This document shows, piece by piece, positions 28,620-36,875 of a stretch of 52,646 bases of DNA (positions within the stretch are counted from its first letter, which is position 1; every line of letters starts with the position of its first letter). The DNA lies in NCBI GenBank assembly GCA_903916195.1, contig CAIWVP010000198.1:1-52646 (forward strand). Reading direction: 5' to 3'. The position numbers were made by a program, and so were the translations under genes. The notes under the pieces are model-generated. The model searched no databases. It saw nothing but the letters and a program-made list of their open reading frames with translations, and was not told where the DNA came from. Source of the stretch: an uncultured Verrucomicrobiota bacterium (GTDB lineage Bacteria; Verrucomicrobiota; Verrucomicrobiia; Limisphaerales; UBA9464).

Positions 28620-31600
28620 ATGACATCTCGACGGAAGTTTGGCTGGCGCTGTGCCGTTCCAGCTTTGACGGGCTGTGTCAGGATCATCGCCGTTTGTGGT
28701 TTCATCGTCCGGTCCTGGGCCGGCGAACCACAGGTGCTATGGCACTCCCAACCGGTGAAACCCGGGCAGACCGTCTTGATCTATGGCGATGGACTGGCCG
28801 CTGGCCAGGTGGTCGGGGGACGTTTGGACGATGGTCCGGCAGGGATGCCAGGAGAGGAACAACGGCCGGTCCTGGATTTCAGCTCTCGGCCTTTGACTGT
28901 CATCCAGGCAAGGGAACGGGCGTTGAAAGCCATCCTCCCGGAAGAAGCCCCCGGTGTCTACGCGCTGACCGTCGGGGCAGCCCCACACTCCCGGAGGATC
29001 TTGGTCAACGCGCCCCAGGTCTGGTGGGCCCGCGGCGCCCAGCGGTTGGATGCCGTGCCCGGTGAGGAGCTGCGGCTCTTCGGACTCAGCCTGGGTTGGC
29101 GTGGAGTCCATGGGCCCCTGGCCGGAGAACCTCCGAAAAACCTGGGGACGCGCATCGTGCTCCAGGGACCGCGGACGACCGAGTTGGTCGTCGCGGATGC
29201 GGATCTCTATTCGGCTCGCGCACCGCTGCCCGCGGACCTGCCCGTCGGGGAACACACCGTCTGGGTGCACAATGGTTGCGGAGGTCCTGAGGCCTGGGGG
29301 CGATGTCTGGAACCCTTGCGCGTCGGTCGGCCGGATCCCTGGCCCACGACCGAACACAACGTCCTCCGGTTCGGAGCTCGCGGGGACGGGGTGGCGGACG
29401 ACACCGATGCCGTGCAGGCCGCCTTGGATGCCGCCGGCCAAGCCGGGGGTGGGACGGTCTATTGTCCATCCGGGCAGTATCGATTCAACCGGCCCCTGAG
29501 GATCCCGCGAAAGACGCTGCTGCGCGGGGAGAACCGCGACAAGACCCTCTTCTACTGGAGCAACCGGCATTTCGCGCGGCTCCGCGGGATCATCCATGGC
29601 GAGGCCCAGTTCGGGCTGGAGGACCTGACCATCTGGTACGTGGGAGCTGAACGCGGGATCGAGAACATGGCCGAAGTGGAGGGGAAAAGCCTCTATTCCG
29701 ACGCGAACCGCCCTTCTTGGTGGCAGGAAGGAGACATACGGTTGCGGCGGCTTTCCATCCGGTGGAGTCCCTATGGAGCGCGGCCAGGATGGGGCCAGTT
29801 GAGCGACACCATCGAGTTGACCCGGCAATTGAACTTTGAATCGCTCGATGCCGCAGGAAAGGGCGTGGCGATCTGGCTGTGCGGACGCGACATCCGGGTG
29901 GAGGATTGCGACGTCTATTCCGGCGGGTTCCCGTTGTTGTTGGCCTTCATGTCGGACGGCAGCCTGGTGCGCAACAATGTGCTGCGGACCGGTCGGGGCG
30001 GACTGGTGTGGGCGCAGCGCGGTCGGAAGGTGATCTGGGAGGACAACCAGATGCTGGGATCCGACAACCTCTCGCGGGCCGGCTGGAGCACCAAAGCGCA
30101 TCCGTATTACGACCAAGTCTATTTCCGCGGCAACACCGTCGCTTTCGCCCAGTCAGCCGATTACGAGATCGTCGGATCCGACGGGGCCTCGCCGGTCTAC
30201 TACGGTGGCGTGGTGCCGGGGGGCGGACCGCAGGTGCAGCTCAAGCGCCCGGTCCGATCGTGGCCCTTTGAACCGGAGGGCCATCTCGCCTTCGTGCTCG
30301 CGGGCAAGGGCAAGGGACAGGCCCGGGCCGTCGTCCGCGGATCCACCCAGAGCATCGAGTTGGATCGTCCCTGGGAGGTTCCCCTCGACGAGACGTCGCT
30401 GCTGGGCATCAACCACAGCCTGCGCCAATGGCTGATGGTCGGGAACCGGATCGCCGACGGCGATTCGATGCAGATGTATGGACTGAACCACGAGGTGGTC
30501 TTCGCGGAGAACCGTTTGGAACGGGTGGGTGGCAGTTCTGAGGCCGCGCTGAGGTTCCTGGCCTTCCAGCACACGAGCGACGGTCCGGAGGCGGCGGAGC
30601 CTTCGTTCTTTTCCCAGATGCTGGGCAACCATTTGGTGGCCCACCGGATGGATCTGAGGCGTTTTGAATCCGGAACCGCCGCCATGGAATTGAGCGGAGG
30701 CGACGTGGATTCGTTGGGTGACGTCGAGACCCCCTGTCTGATGAATGCCGCCGTTCTACGGGGCAACCGGATCCAGGGTGGCAAGATCCTGATTTCGGTG
30801 GGGAGCCAGAAACCGTTCCGGGCAGAGGATATCCTGATCGAGGACAACGTGGTCTCCGATGCTCCGGTGGGGATCGAGATCGGTGGTCGGACCGCTGGCA
30901 TCATGATGCGTCGGAACTCCCTGACCGCGGTCCGGGAACCCCTGCTCGGGGAAGGGATCCGGGATGCTTGGCAGGAGCCGGGGATGCGCGTCCGGAACTG
31001 GCTGAGTTCCCTCGACGGGGTGGGTGGACGTCTCGCCCACACGGCTTGGCCCGCGACCTATGCGCGCGTCGCTCGTGCCGTGCAGATGGGCCCGCAGGGC
31101 GACTCCGAAGTGGTTCTCGGGGAACTCCAACGATTGGTCGCGCCCATCGTGACCCAGTCCATCCCCCCGCCGCAGCACGCGGAACTCGCGCGGGTCTTGT
31201 TCTCGGTGCAGGCCGAGGTGCAGCCGGACGCATCGCTGGACAGATTGCTCGATACCGGTGCCGGTGGTTCCAGCGAAGTGCGTGTGCAGTTCTCGAACGT
31301 GGGAAGCCAGACGCTCCAATGCCAGGTCGAGCCCGTTTGGCCCCGGGGTTGGCAGGCGGGCAGCGGGGCTGTCGAAGCTCCAGCGGGCCGGTCGACGACA
31401 CTGCGGTTGCCGGTGGTGCTTTCTCCGGGATCGCGAGGATCCTATGCCATTCCGGCGAAGATCACGGTCCGATCCGGGGAGTCCGTGGTGTCGTGGCTGG
31501 AATCCGTCCCGGTCGGAACCGGCGCGGTCCGCGAATGGCAGGTGGTCGGGCCGTTCCCGGCCGACACCCCGGCGGCCTCCGCTCTCGTCGCCACCGCGCG

Positions 31601-32045
31601 TGATTCCTGGGACCTCGCAGCTCCGGTGAAGGTGGGGAACGTGGAGTTTCTCTGGCGACCTATCACCAACACGGCGCGGTTGGAGTTGACGGATCCCGTC
31701 TCCGGGTCCCGGGAGTCCGGGGCAGGATGGGTGGGGGCCTATGCCCTTTGTGCGGTAGAAGCCGATGCCGACCTCTGGGCTGAGGTCACCGTGGGTTCCG
31801 GTGCTCCGGGTGGGAAGTTCGAAGTCCAGTTTTACCTGGATGGCAAAGAGTTGTGGGACCTGCGGCTGGGACGGGAAACCTGGTCCCCGAAGCGGTTGCC
31901 ACTGCGGATAGATCAGGGCCGGCATTTCCTCCTCGTCGCCGCACGTGATCGGCGCACGGTTCCCGACGTGTCCATTTCGATCCGTGAGCTCGGCCTTCCT
32001 TCCGGAGGCCGGGTCCGGCCGGTCGCGCCAAAGACGCTCAAGTGA
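28620..32045 (+). CDS. Large exported pectate-lyase-fold (right-handed beta-helix) protein
   Basis: The protein has 1141 residues. A hydrophobic N-terminus (IIAVCGFIVRSWAG) precedes an early beta-sandwich region. The start of a pectate-lyase-3/GH28-like helix is unmistakable near 246-290: NVLRFGARGDGVADDTDAVQ followed by GGTVYCPSGQYRF. Coil repeats with N-rich turns follow (RVEDCDVYSG, SLVRNNVLRTG, NQMLGSDNLSR, LRGNRIQGG) to about 780. The last third is beta-sandwich-like, including FSNVGSQTLQCQVEP and a carbohydrate-binding-like end (FEVQFYLDGKELWDL). It probably binds or cleaves a polysaccharide; I could not identify catalytic residues. GC content is visibly lower than in the genes after 36 kb. 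About 1 kb of decayed sequence follows. Confidence 0.82.
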   Translation: MTSRRKFGWRCAVPALTGCVRIIAVCGFIVRSWAGEPQVLWHSQPVKPGQTVLIYGDGLAAGQVVGGRLDDGPAGMPGEEQRPVLDFSSRPLTVIQARERALKAILPEEAPGVYALTVGAAPHSRRILVNAPQVWWARGAQRLDAVPGEELRLFGLSLGWRGVHGPLAGEPPKNLGTRIVLQGPRTTELVVADADLYSARAPLPADLPVGEHTVWVHNGCGGPEAWGRCLEPLRVGRPDPWPTTEHNVLRFGARGDGVADDTDAVQAALDAAGQAGGGTVYCPSGQYRFNRPLRIPRKTLLRGENRDKTLFYWSNRHFARLRGIIHGEAQFGLEDLTIWYVGAERGIENMAEVEGKSLYSDANRPSWWQEGDIRLRRLSIRWSPYGARPGWGQLSDTIELTRQLNFESLDAAGKGVAIWLCGRDIRVEDCDVYSGGFPLLLAFMSDGSLVRNNVLRTGRGGLVWAQRGRKVIWEDNQMLGSDNLSRAGWSTKAHPYYDQVYFRGNTVAFAQSADYEIVGSDGASPVYYGGVVPGGGPQVQLKRPVRSWPFEPEGHLAFVLAGKGKGQARAVVRGSTQSIELDRPWEVPLDETSLLGINHSLRQWLMVGNRIADGDSMQMYGLNHEVVFAENRLERVGGSSEAALRFLAFQHTSDGPEAAEPSFFSQMLGNHLVAHRMDLRRFESGTAAMELSGGDVDSLGDVETPCLMNAAVLRGNRIQGGKILISVGSQKPFRAEDILIEDNVVSDAPVGIEIGGRTAGIMMRRNSLTAVREPLLGEGIRDAWQEPGMRVRNWLSSLDGVGGRLAHTAWPATYARVARAVQMGPQGDSEVVLGELQRLVAPIVTQSIPPPQHAELARVLFSVQAEVQPDASLDRLLDTGAGGSSEVRVQFSNVGSQTLQCQVEPVWPRGWQAGSGAVEAPAGRSTTLRLPVVLSPGSRGSYAIPAKITVRSGESVVSWLESVPVGTGAVREWQVVGPFPADTPAASALVATARDSWDLAAPVKVGNVEFLWRPITNTARLELTDPVSGSRESGAGWVGAYALCAVEADADLWAEVTVGSGAPGGKFEVQFYLDGKELWDLRLGRETWSPKRLPLRIDQGRHFLLVAARDRRTVPDVSISIRELGLPSGGRVRPVAPKTLK

Positions 32046-32072
32046 AGCGATACGGGAAACGACCCGGCCTGC

Positions 32073-32745
32073 CAGTATGTCTTGCCGGTGATCAAGTCCG
32101 CCCAGCGGCTCAAAAACGAAATTCCCCATGACGCCTAGGCCCAAGCCCCCGAGATGCAGTATCGTGAAAAGCCCGATTTCAGCCTCGGAGCGCGGGTTGA
32201 GGTTTACCTGCGCGATACGTCCACGGAAGTGGTGGTTGTCCCAGCGTCAGCCGACATTCGGTTGCGCGGTCGCACTCCCGAGGAACTGCTTCAGGGCGAC
32301 GAGTAGGCGTGGCATGACCTGCCGTCCGCGTGTTGAGGCGAACCGCTCCGTCTGCCGCCGGGTGCGATGACCGTTTGGAGTTGGAACGGCAAGCGCGCGG
32401 AGTGGGGAACGAACACACAGACGGAGTTGGCGGCCGGTCTTTCTGGAATGGGCGATGCGGATCGGATGCGGGTGCGGATCGAAAGTCCCGAGGCATGGCT
32501 GTCGGTCGTGACGTTTCTCGACACGGGACCCAACCTACGCGCCGACCCGACTTCCGACCTCGGTGACGCTCAACGAGGAACGGGTGTGGCGTTTCTACGC
32601 CGGTGTCTCCGACTACCCGCACTACGACGCCTATCGCGCCACCGCACCATCGCCCGATGCCTGGGGCCAGTATGACCGCTGGGGTGGCCAGCGTATCCGT
32701 TGGGGTTGTCCCCTCGAAACCATTGGTGAAATGACGTTCTCCTCG
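32073..32745 (+). pseudogene. Decayed gene of unknown family (three stops and one frameshift)
   Basis: One reading frame from 32073 to about 32575 looks like protein but is broken by TAG at 32136, TAG at 32304 and TGA at 32334. Segments include PDFSLGARVEVYLRDTSTEV, AWHDLPSA, TVWSWNGKRAEWGTNTQ and ESPEAWLSVVTFLDTGPNLR. Near 32563-32575 the coding signal jumps to another frame and continues with VTLNEERVWRFYAGVSDYPH and DRWGGQRIRWGCPLETIGEM, as if a single base had been gained or lost. The tryptophan- and tyrosine-rich content suggests an exported hydrolase-like protein; I cannot name the family. It lies directly after the pectate-lyase-fold gene and was perhaps once part of the same cluster. 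Confidence 0.65.
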
Positions 32746-32996
32746 CGATCCTGTCCATCGCCGTCGCGGTGGTCTTCCTGCGCTACTTTCTGGCTCCGGA
32801 CACCGCTCCCCGGCTGAAGCCGTCGCGGCTCTGGTTGCCCGCGCTCCAGGCTGCCATCGGTTCGTTCATGGATGCCTACCGCACCGTCGCCTGGCTGTGC
32901 TCTGTGCCGAACGCCATCGCGGCCGAGATCATCCCTCGCGCCAGATCTTCAGGTGACAGACGCGCTGGGCGTGCAGTTCGAGATGAGCGGGATTGA
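32730..32996 (+). pseudogene. Second coding-like fragment, possible membrane protein relic
   Basis: An open frame with no credible start reads VLLAILSIAVAVVFLRYFL, then LKPSRLWLPALQAAIGSFMD and AYRTVAWLCSVPNAIAAEII, which has the look of a real, partly membrane-embedded protein. It ends at TGA 32994-32996, with no upstream start or ribosome binding site. A further short coding-like run in another frame (LQVTDALGVQFEMSGIDAPA, about 32947-33050) follows. Both are best read as debris. From 33050 to 33123 nothing is seen. Confidence 0.4.
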
Positions 32997-33123
32997 CGCG
33001 CCGGCCACGAAAGCCTCGAACCGACTCGCGAGAACAGGATATGGACCGTGAAACGCCTGCTTGCCGCAAAAGGAGCCTGTCCATCACAGATTACAAAAGA
33101 ATCCCAAAAATGACACCTAGGAC

Positions 33124-33157
33124 TTGCGTGCATTGAACCTCAATGCATAGTAGTCCC
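33124..33157 (+). promoter_or_regulatory. padR promoter with perfect palindromic operator
   Basis: TGCATTGA-acc-TCAATGCA (33129-33147) is a perfect 8-bp inverted repeat with a 3-bp centre. It sits between a candidate -35 (TTGCGT, 33124-33129) and -10 (CATAGT, 33146-33151), 16 bp apart. The padR ATG at 33158 is only 6 bp after the -10, so the message would be nearly leaderless. PadR proteins commonly bind such inverted repeats and repress their own promoter; binding here is inferred from position and symmetry. Confidence 0.65.
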
Positions 33158-33529
33158 ATGAAGATAAACAAGGACCTCAACGCCGCCTCCGCCAGCGCCA
33201 TTGTCTTGGGCATCCTTCAGACCGGAGAAAGCTATGGGTATGCCATCGTCCAAAAAGTCCGCGAACTCTCCGCCGGGGAGGTCGAGTGGACCGATGGCAT
33301 GTTGTATCCGATCCTGCACCGACTGGAAGCCGATGGGCTCATCGTTGCCCGCTGGGGCGAGTCGGAGACCGGTCGCAAGCGGAAGTACTACCAACTCACC
33401 CTCCAGGCCCGCCCCGTGATGGAGGACGACCGCAGGCAATGGCAGACCGTCCACGCGATCCTCAACCGATTGTGGGCCCCCGAGGCCTCCCCGCGTTCCC
33501 CGGGGTGTGCGCCGGCTCCTGCTGTCTGA
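33158..33529 (+). CDS. PadR-family transcriptional regulator
   Basis: The protein has 123 residues. It carries the PadR winged helix: IVLGILQTGESYGYAIVQKV, WTDGMLYPILHRLEADGLIV, and a wing with GRKRKYYQLT, followed by a short C-terminal helix (VMEDDRRQWQTVHAILNRL) used for dimerisation. PadR proteins are mostly repressors. The in-frame ATG at 33143 lies inside the operator palindrome, so the later ATG is preferred. It is followed after 47 bp by a HAAS-type membrane protein, the standard partner of PadR regulators that sense envelope or antibiotic signals. The inducing signal is unknown. Confidence 0.92.
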   Translation: MKINKDLNAASASAIVLGILQTGESYGYAIVQKVRELSAGEVEWTDGMLYPILHRLEADGLIVARWGESETGRKRKYYQLTLQARPVMEDDRRQWQTVHAILNRLWAPEASPRSPGCAPAPAV

Positions 33530-33576
33530 GATTCGCCACCGAGTCGTCACGGATCCTCTCTTCCCAAGACCCTTCC

Positions 33577-34152
33577 ATGAATGCTTCCCCCTTCTCCCTG
33601 GATCTGGCTGGTCTGCCTGCGCCGCTGGCTGCTGAGCTGGAAGACCACCTGATGGAATCCCTTGAGGCTGGCCTCCGCTCGGGAATTTCCCCCGAAGAAG
33701 CTCGCCAGTCCGCCCTACGTTCAATGGGTGCGCCGCTTGATGTGGCCCGTCGCTGCCTCCGCGAGTCCGACCCTCGGGAGTCCCACCGGATTCCCCTGAC
33801 CCCGCCCCAGCGGGTGGCCCTCGTGGGATGGCTTTTGCTGGGCGTCGGTTTTGCTTCGCGGGTGTGCGCTGCCTCCGACCCGAGCCACGGGTCCATCGCC
33901 GCCTGCGTGGGGCTTTCGGTCGGGTCGCTGGCCATGGCCTTGTTGATCCGTCGGGCGTGGATTCCGCTTCGCCTGGCCATCGGGCTTTCGCTGGGTCTGA
34001 CCGGGATGGCAGTCGTGGCCTTCCTCCAGTCGGCTTGGCATCCGTGGATCCACAACAGTCTCGCCCTGACCCCGGCGGCCCTTGGGATCCTCGCGCTCTT
34101 CGGTGCGGTGTCCGGAGGAGCCCTCACCGCTACGCCACGCCGGACTGCCTGA
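33577..34152 (+). CDS. HAAS-like membrane protein, partner of PadR
   Basis: The protein has 191 residues. The N-terminal soluble helical part (residues of about 12-65: PLAAELEDHLMESLEAGLRS, SPEEARQSALRSMG) matches the HAAS / permease-prefix type domain that typically follows padR genes. Four hydrophobic helices come after (about 72-90, 100-120, 127-147 and 160-180). In known PadR-HAAS modules the membrane protein is thought to take part in signalling or in controlling the regulator or a transporter; here no ABC transporter follows, so its partner is unclear. It is cotranscribed with padR by spacing. Confidence 0.75.
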   Translation: MNASPFSLDLAGLPAPLAAELEDHLMESLEAGLRSGISPEEARQSALRSMGAPLDVARRCLRESDPRESHRIPLTPPQRVALVGWLLLGVGFASRVCAASDPSHGSIAACVGLSVGSLAMALLIRRAWIPLRLAIGLSLGLTGMAVVAFLQSAWHPWIHNSLALTPAALGILALFGAVSGGALTATPRRTA

Positions 34153-34262
34153 ACGGTACTGATCGCTTTTCCGCTTTTCCAACAAGGATGCCCTCCGGGG
34201 CTCGCTGTCTGCTTTCAGCAAGCAAAAATTGTCCAAAAGATAAAAAACTCAAATCCAGAGCC

Positions 34263-35477
34263 ATGAACACTCAACGAACCCGAAAACCCGCGTTCCTCGA
34301 ATGTCTCCTCACGATGCGGCCCCTCTGGGCCGTGGTCGTTGCCACCGCCATCCTGACGAACGCCACCCTGTTGGCGCAGGTCCGACCGATGCCGGACACC
34401 AACCCGGTGCCGCCGCAGCAGCAAGTTGAACCGCCCCCGGAGTGGCCGTTGCCGCCGACGCCCCCGACACCCCCGTCCGACCCGGCGGTGACCGAGCCCG
34501 TCTCGAACGTCGCCAATGGCCAGCAAAGCCTGTCCCTGAAACTCGACTACCCGAAGCTCGAGATAGCGGAGGACCGTGCCTATATCCCTCTGTTCTTCAC
34601 GATCCTGGGCGATTATCAGGGTACCAATGACATTGTGGTGCGGGCCCGCTTCATTGACGGCACCGCTACCCCGGGAAAGGACTTCGTGATGGACCCGGCC
34701 GTGGAGGTCATGCCGGCGCAGGGCGGACGGGAATTCTGGGTGTCCTTGCCCACGATTCTCGACGAGATCAACGAGGGTACCGAGACGGCTGTCTTCGAGT
34801 TGTCCATCGATGGCAGTACTAACGCTCCGGTCCGCATGGAAGTGAGCCTCCTCGACGACATGGACCCGGGCGAGGTTGGGTTCGTCTCGACCCGCTTCCA
34901 GGTCAACGAAGGCTCCGCCAACGGCTACGCCCAAATCCGCTTGTGGCGCACCCTCGACACCCGGCAGGCGGCCACTGTGACCTATCGTTTGGAGGGCGCG
35001 GCCTCGGCGCTGGCCGTCCTGGGCGGTCAAACCAATCGCACTGCGACCTTCGAGCCGGGACAGTCGCAGATTTTCGTCCAGATCCCGCTGGTGAACAATT
35101 CCGAGGCGCAGGGCACCTTGGATGTGACCCTCATACTCGGGTCCGGTGAAGGGGGCCTGAAGCTCATGAAGGGCCTCGAGAGCACCGTGTTGACCTTGGC
35201 CGACGACGAGACGCCCAGTTCCGGCGAGCCGCTGACAATCTCTCAGTATGACGTCGGGGGCGGCCAGCGCGGCGCGATGCTTTCGACCCGTGTGTCCCGC
35301 GGGTATCAAGTCCGGCTGGAGTCTTCCGACACGGGTGCGGCGGGCCCTTGGCGCCCCTACTGGATCTTCGAAGGCGCTGATACCGAGCGCTACGCCTTCG
35401 ACTCCTTCGACGCCTCCGTGATGCGGATGTACCGGATCCTTCCGCCCGAACCCCTCGACTATACCTACCCCTGGTAA
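34263..35477 (+). CDS. Exported Calx-beta domain protein
   Basis: The protein has 404 residues. A signal-like segment (LWAVVVATAILTNATLLAQV) is followed by a proline-rich linker (VPPQQQ to PPTPPTPPSD, about 43-78). Two Calx-beta-type domains follow, with EIAEDRAYIPLFFTI, GTATPGKDFVMDPAVEVMPA and DEINEGTETAVFELSI in the first and FQVNEGSANGYAQIRLWR, NNSEAQGTLDVTLILGSGEG in the second. Calx-beta domains bind calcium and serve adhesion or surface roles. A 70-residue C-terminal region ends in DYTYPW. The AT-rich 110 bp upstream (AAAAATTGTCCAAAAGATAA) probably hold a promoter. Whether the PadR pair controls it is unknown. Confidence 0.83.
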   Translation: MNTQRTRKPAFLECLLTMRPLWAVVVATAILTNATLLAQVRPMPDTNPVPPQQQVEPPPEWPLPPTPPTPPSDPAVTEPVSNVANGQQSLSLKLDYPKLEIAEDRAYIPLFFTILGDYQGTNDIVVRARFIDGTATPGKDFVMDPAVEVMPAQGGREFWVSLPTILDEINEGTETAVFELSIDGSTNAPVRMEVSLLDDMDPGEVGFVSTRFQVNEGSANGYAQIRLWRTLDTRQAATVTYRLEGAASALAVLGGQTNRTATFEPGQSQIFVQIPLVNNSEAQGTLDVTLILGSGEGGLKLMKGLESTVLTLADDETPSSGEPLTISQYDVGGGQRGAMLSTRVSRGYQVRLESSDTGAAGPWRPYWIFEGADTERYAFDSFDASVMRMYRILPPEPLDYTYPW

Positions 35478-36002
35478 GAGGGCAGGGGCGGTTGGTCATC
35501 CGAACAAACGGGCGAACTTCGCCCTGCAACGGCCGGAGGAACTGGGCGGCTCACCCCCAGCCTCCGGCTCTTTCCCATCACCGGGGTACCACCTTCCCGG
35601 GGCACCGAGTCCGGGTGCCTCCCGCCGCTGGCGGCCCCGGTGGACAATAAGACCCGCCACTTGGGGATCTTGGCCGCGGATGGACCGTCGGACATCGCGC
35701 GGGATAGCCCAGCGACGCTCCTTCGCTTGGTCCGCTCGCTTTCGCAGGTCGGCTCGTGACCACGAACGACTCACAACCACCTTGGCCGCTTATCACTGGC
35801 GCGCTTTCGCCCTCCTCATGCCACGATCCTGATTCGCCAAAAGTGCATGACAGGCTCTAGGAACCCATGAGGTGAGGCCCGGGTGCCTGGGCAAGGGCGG
35901 CGTGGGCGGACCGGAAAGTCCGCCCTCCCGGCGATACGCGGTGCGTGGACAGCCCAGATTTGGCTCGCGGACATGGACGCATTCTGGTTGGGTGGCCAGT
36001 CC
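35478..36002. other. Intergenic region with scattered hairpins
   Basis: There is no gene I can support in these 525 bases. Two hairpins stand side by side at 35601-35634 (GGCACC-gagtccg-GGTGCC and CCGCC-gct-GGCGG), and a third at 35904-35925 (GGGCGGAC-cggaaa-GTCCGCCC, perfect 8-bp stem). None has a T-tract. They resemble the stem units of the hairpin-array elements elsewhere in the window. A minus-strand open frame of about 94 residues (35496-35780) shows no family resemblance. Confidence 0.4.
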
Positions 36003-36875
36003 ATGAGAGCGAATCTCCGATGGGTCTGTTTGATGTTGCTCGCCTGCGTGTGGTCCGCCGGCGCGCTCCCGGCTGCCGAGTCCGAGGCGAAGGACGACTT
36101 CGGGCGCGCGATGGCGGCCTGGCGCGACGGCAAGCACACCAACGCCATCGCCATCCTGACCAAGGCCATCAGCACGTCGCCCAAGGAATCCCGCCTCCTG
36201 AACCTTCGGGCCCAGATGCGGTCGATGATGCGCGACCACGAGGCCGCCGTCGCCGACCTCGACGCGGCGATCAAACTGGAGCCCGATTCCGGGTTCCTCG
36301 TCCGCGAACGCGCGAACGCCTTGTTCAAGCTGGGCCGTTTCGCCGCTGCCGCCGCTGATTTCGACCGGGTGAACGAGCTCTTGCCGAAGTCCGCGCCGCA
36401 CAACTGGCAGCGGGGCATCGCGCTCTACTACGCCGGGAAGTTCGCGGAAGGACGCAAGCAGTTCGAACTGCACCAGACCGTGAACCCCGACGACGTGGAG
36501 AACGCCGTCTGGCATTTTCTCTGCACCGCGCGCGAACAAGGTGTCGAGGCCGCCCGCAAGCAGCTCATCCCCATCCGGGGCGACACGCGCATCCCGATGA
36601 AGGAGATCCACGACCTCTTCGCCTCGAAGGCGACGCCGGAGGACGTGCTCGCCGCCGCCGCTGCCGGCGAGGCCGCGCCCGCGGACCGTCGCAACCGGAC
36701 TTTCTACGCCCATCTCTATCTCGGTCTCTATTTCGAGGCGCTCGGCGATGCCGCGCGGATGCGCGAGCATATCCTCGCCTCTCTGCCGCTCGCGGCGCGC
36801 GATGACTACATGGGCGATGTCGCCCGCGTCCATGCGCAGCGCCTCACGGCCGAACTTTCTCCGAAATCCAAATGA
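36003..36875 (+). CDS. Exported TPR-repeat protein
   Basis: The protein has 290 residues with a signal peptide (LRWVCLMLLACVWSAGALPA). Tetratricopeptide repeats occupy about 25-165, for example DFGRAMAAWRDGKHTNAIAI and HEAAVADLDAAIKLEPDSGF, and there is a helical C-terminal half. The layout resembles NlpI-type scaffold proteins, which hold other envelope proteins together; the partner is unknown. The stop overlaps the ATG of the RNA methyltransferase gene (ATGA), so the two are co-translated although one product is exported and the other cytoplasmic. The start was chosen because upstream codons in frame cover a hairpin and lack coding character. Confidence 0.83.
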   Translation: MRANLRWVCLMLLACVWSAGALPAAESEAKDDFGRAMAAWRDGKHTNAIAILTKAISTSPKESRLLNLRAQMRSMMRDHEAAVADLDAAIKLEPDSGFLVRERANALFKLGRFAAAAADFDRVNELLPKSAPHNWQRGIALYYAGKFAEGRKQFELHQTVNPDDVENAVWHFLCTAREQGVEAARKQLIPIRGDTRIPMKEIHDLFASKATPEDVLAAAAAGEAAPADRRNRTFYAHLYLGLYFEALGDAARMREHILASLPLAARDDYMGDVARVHAQRLTAELSPKSK

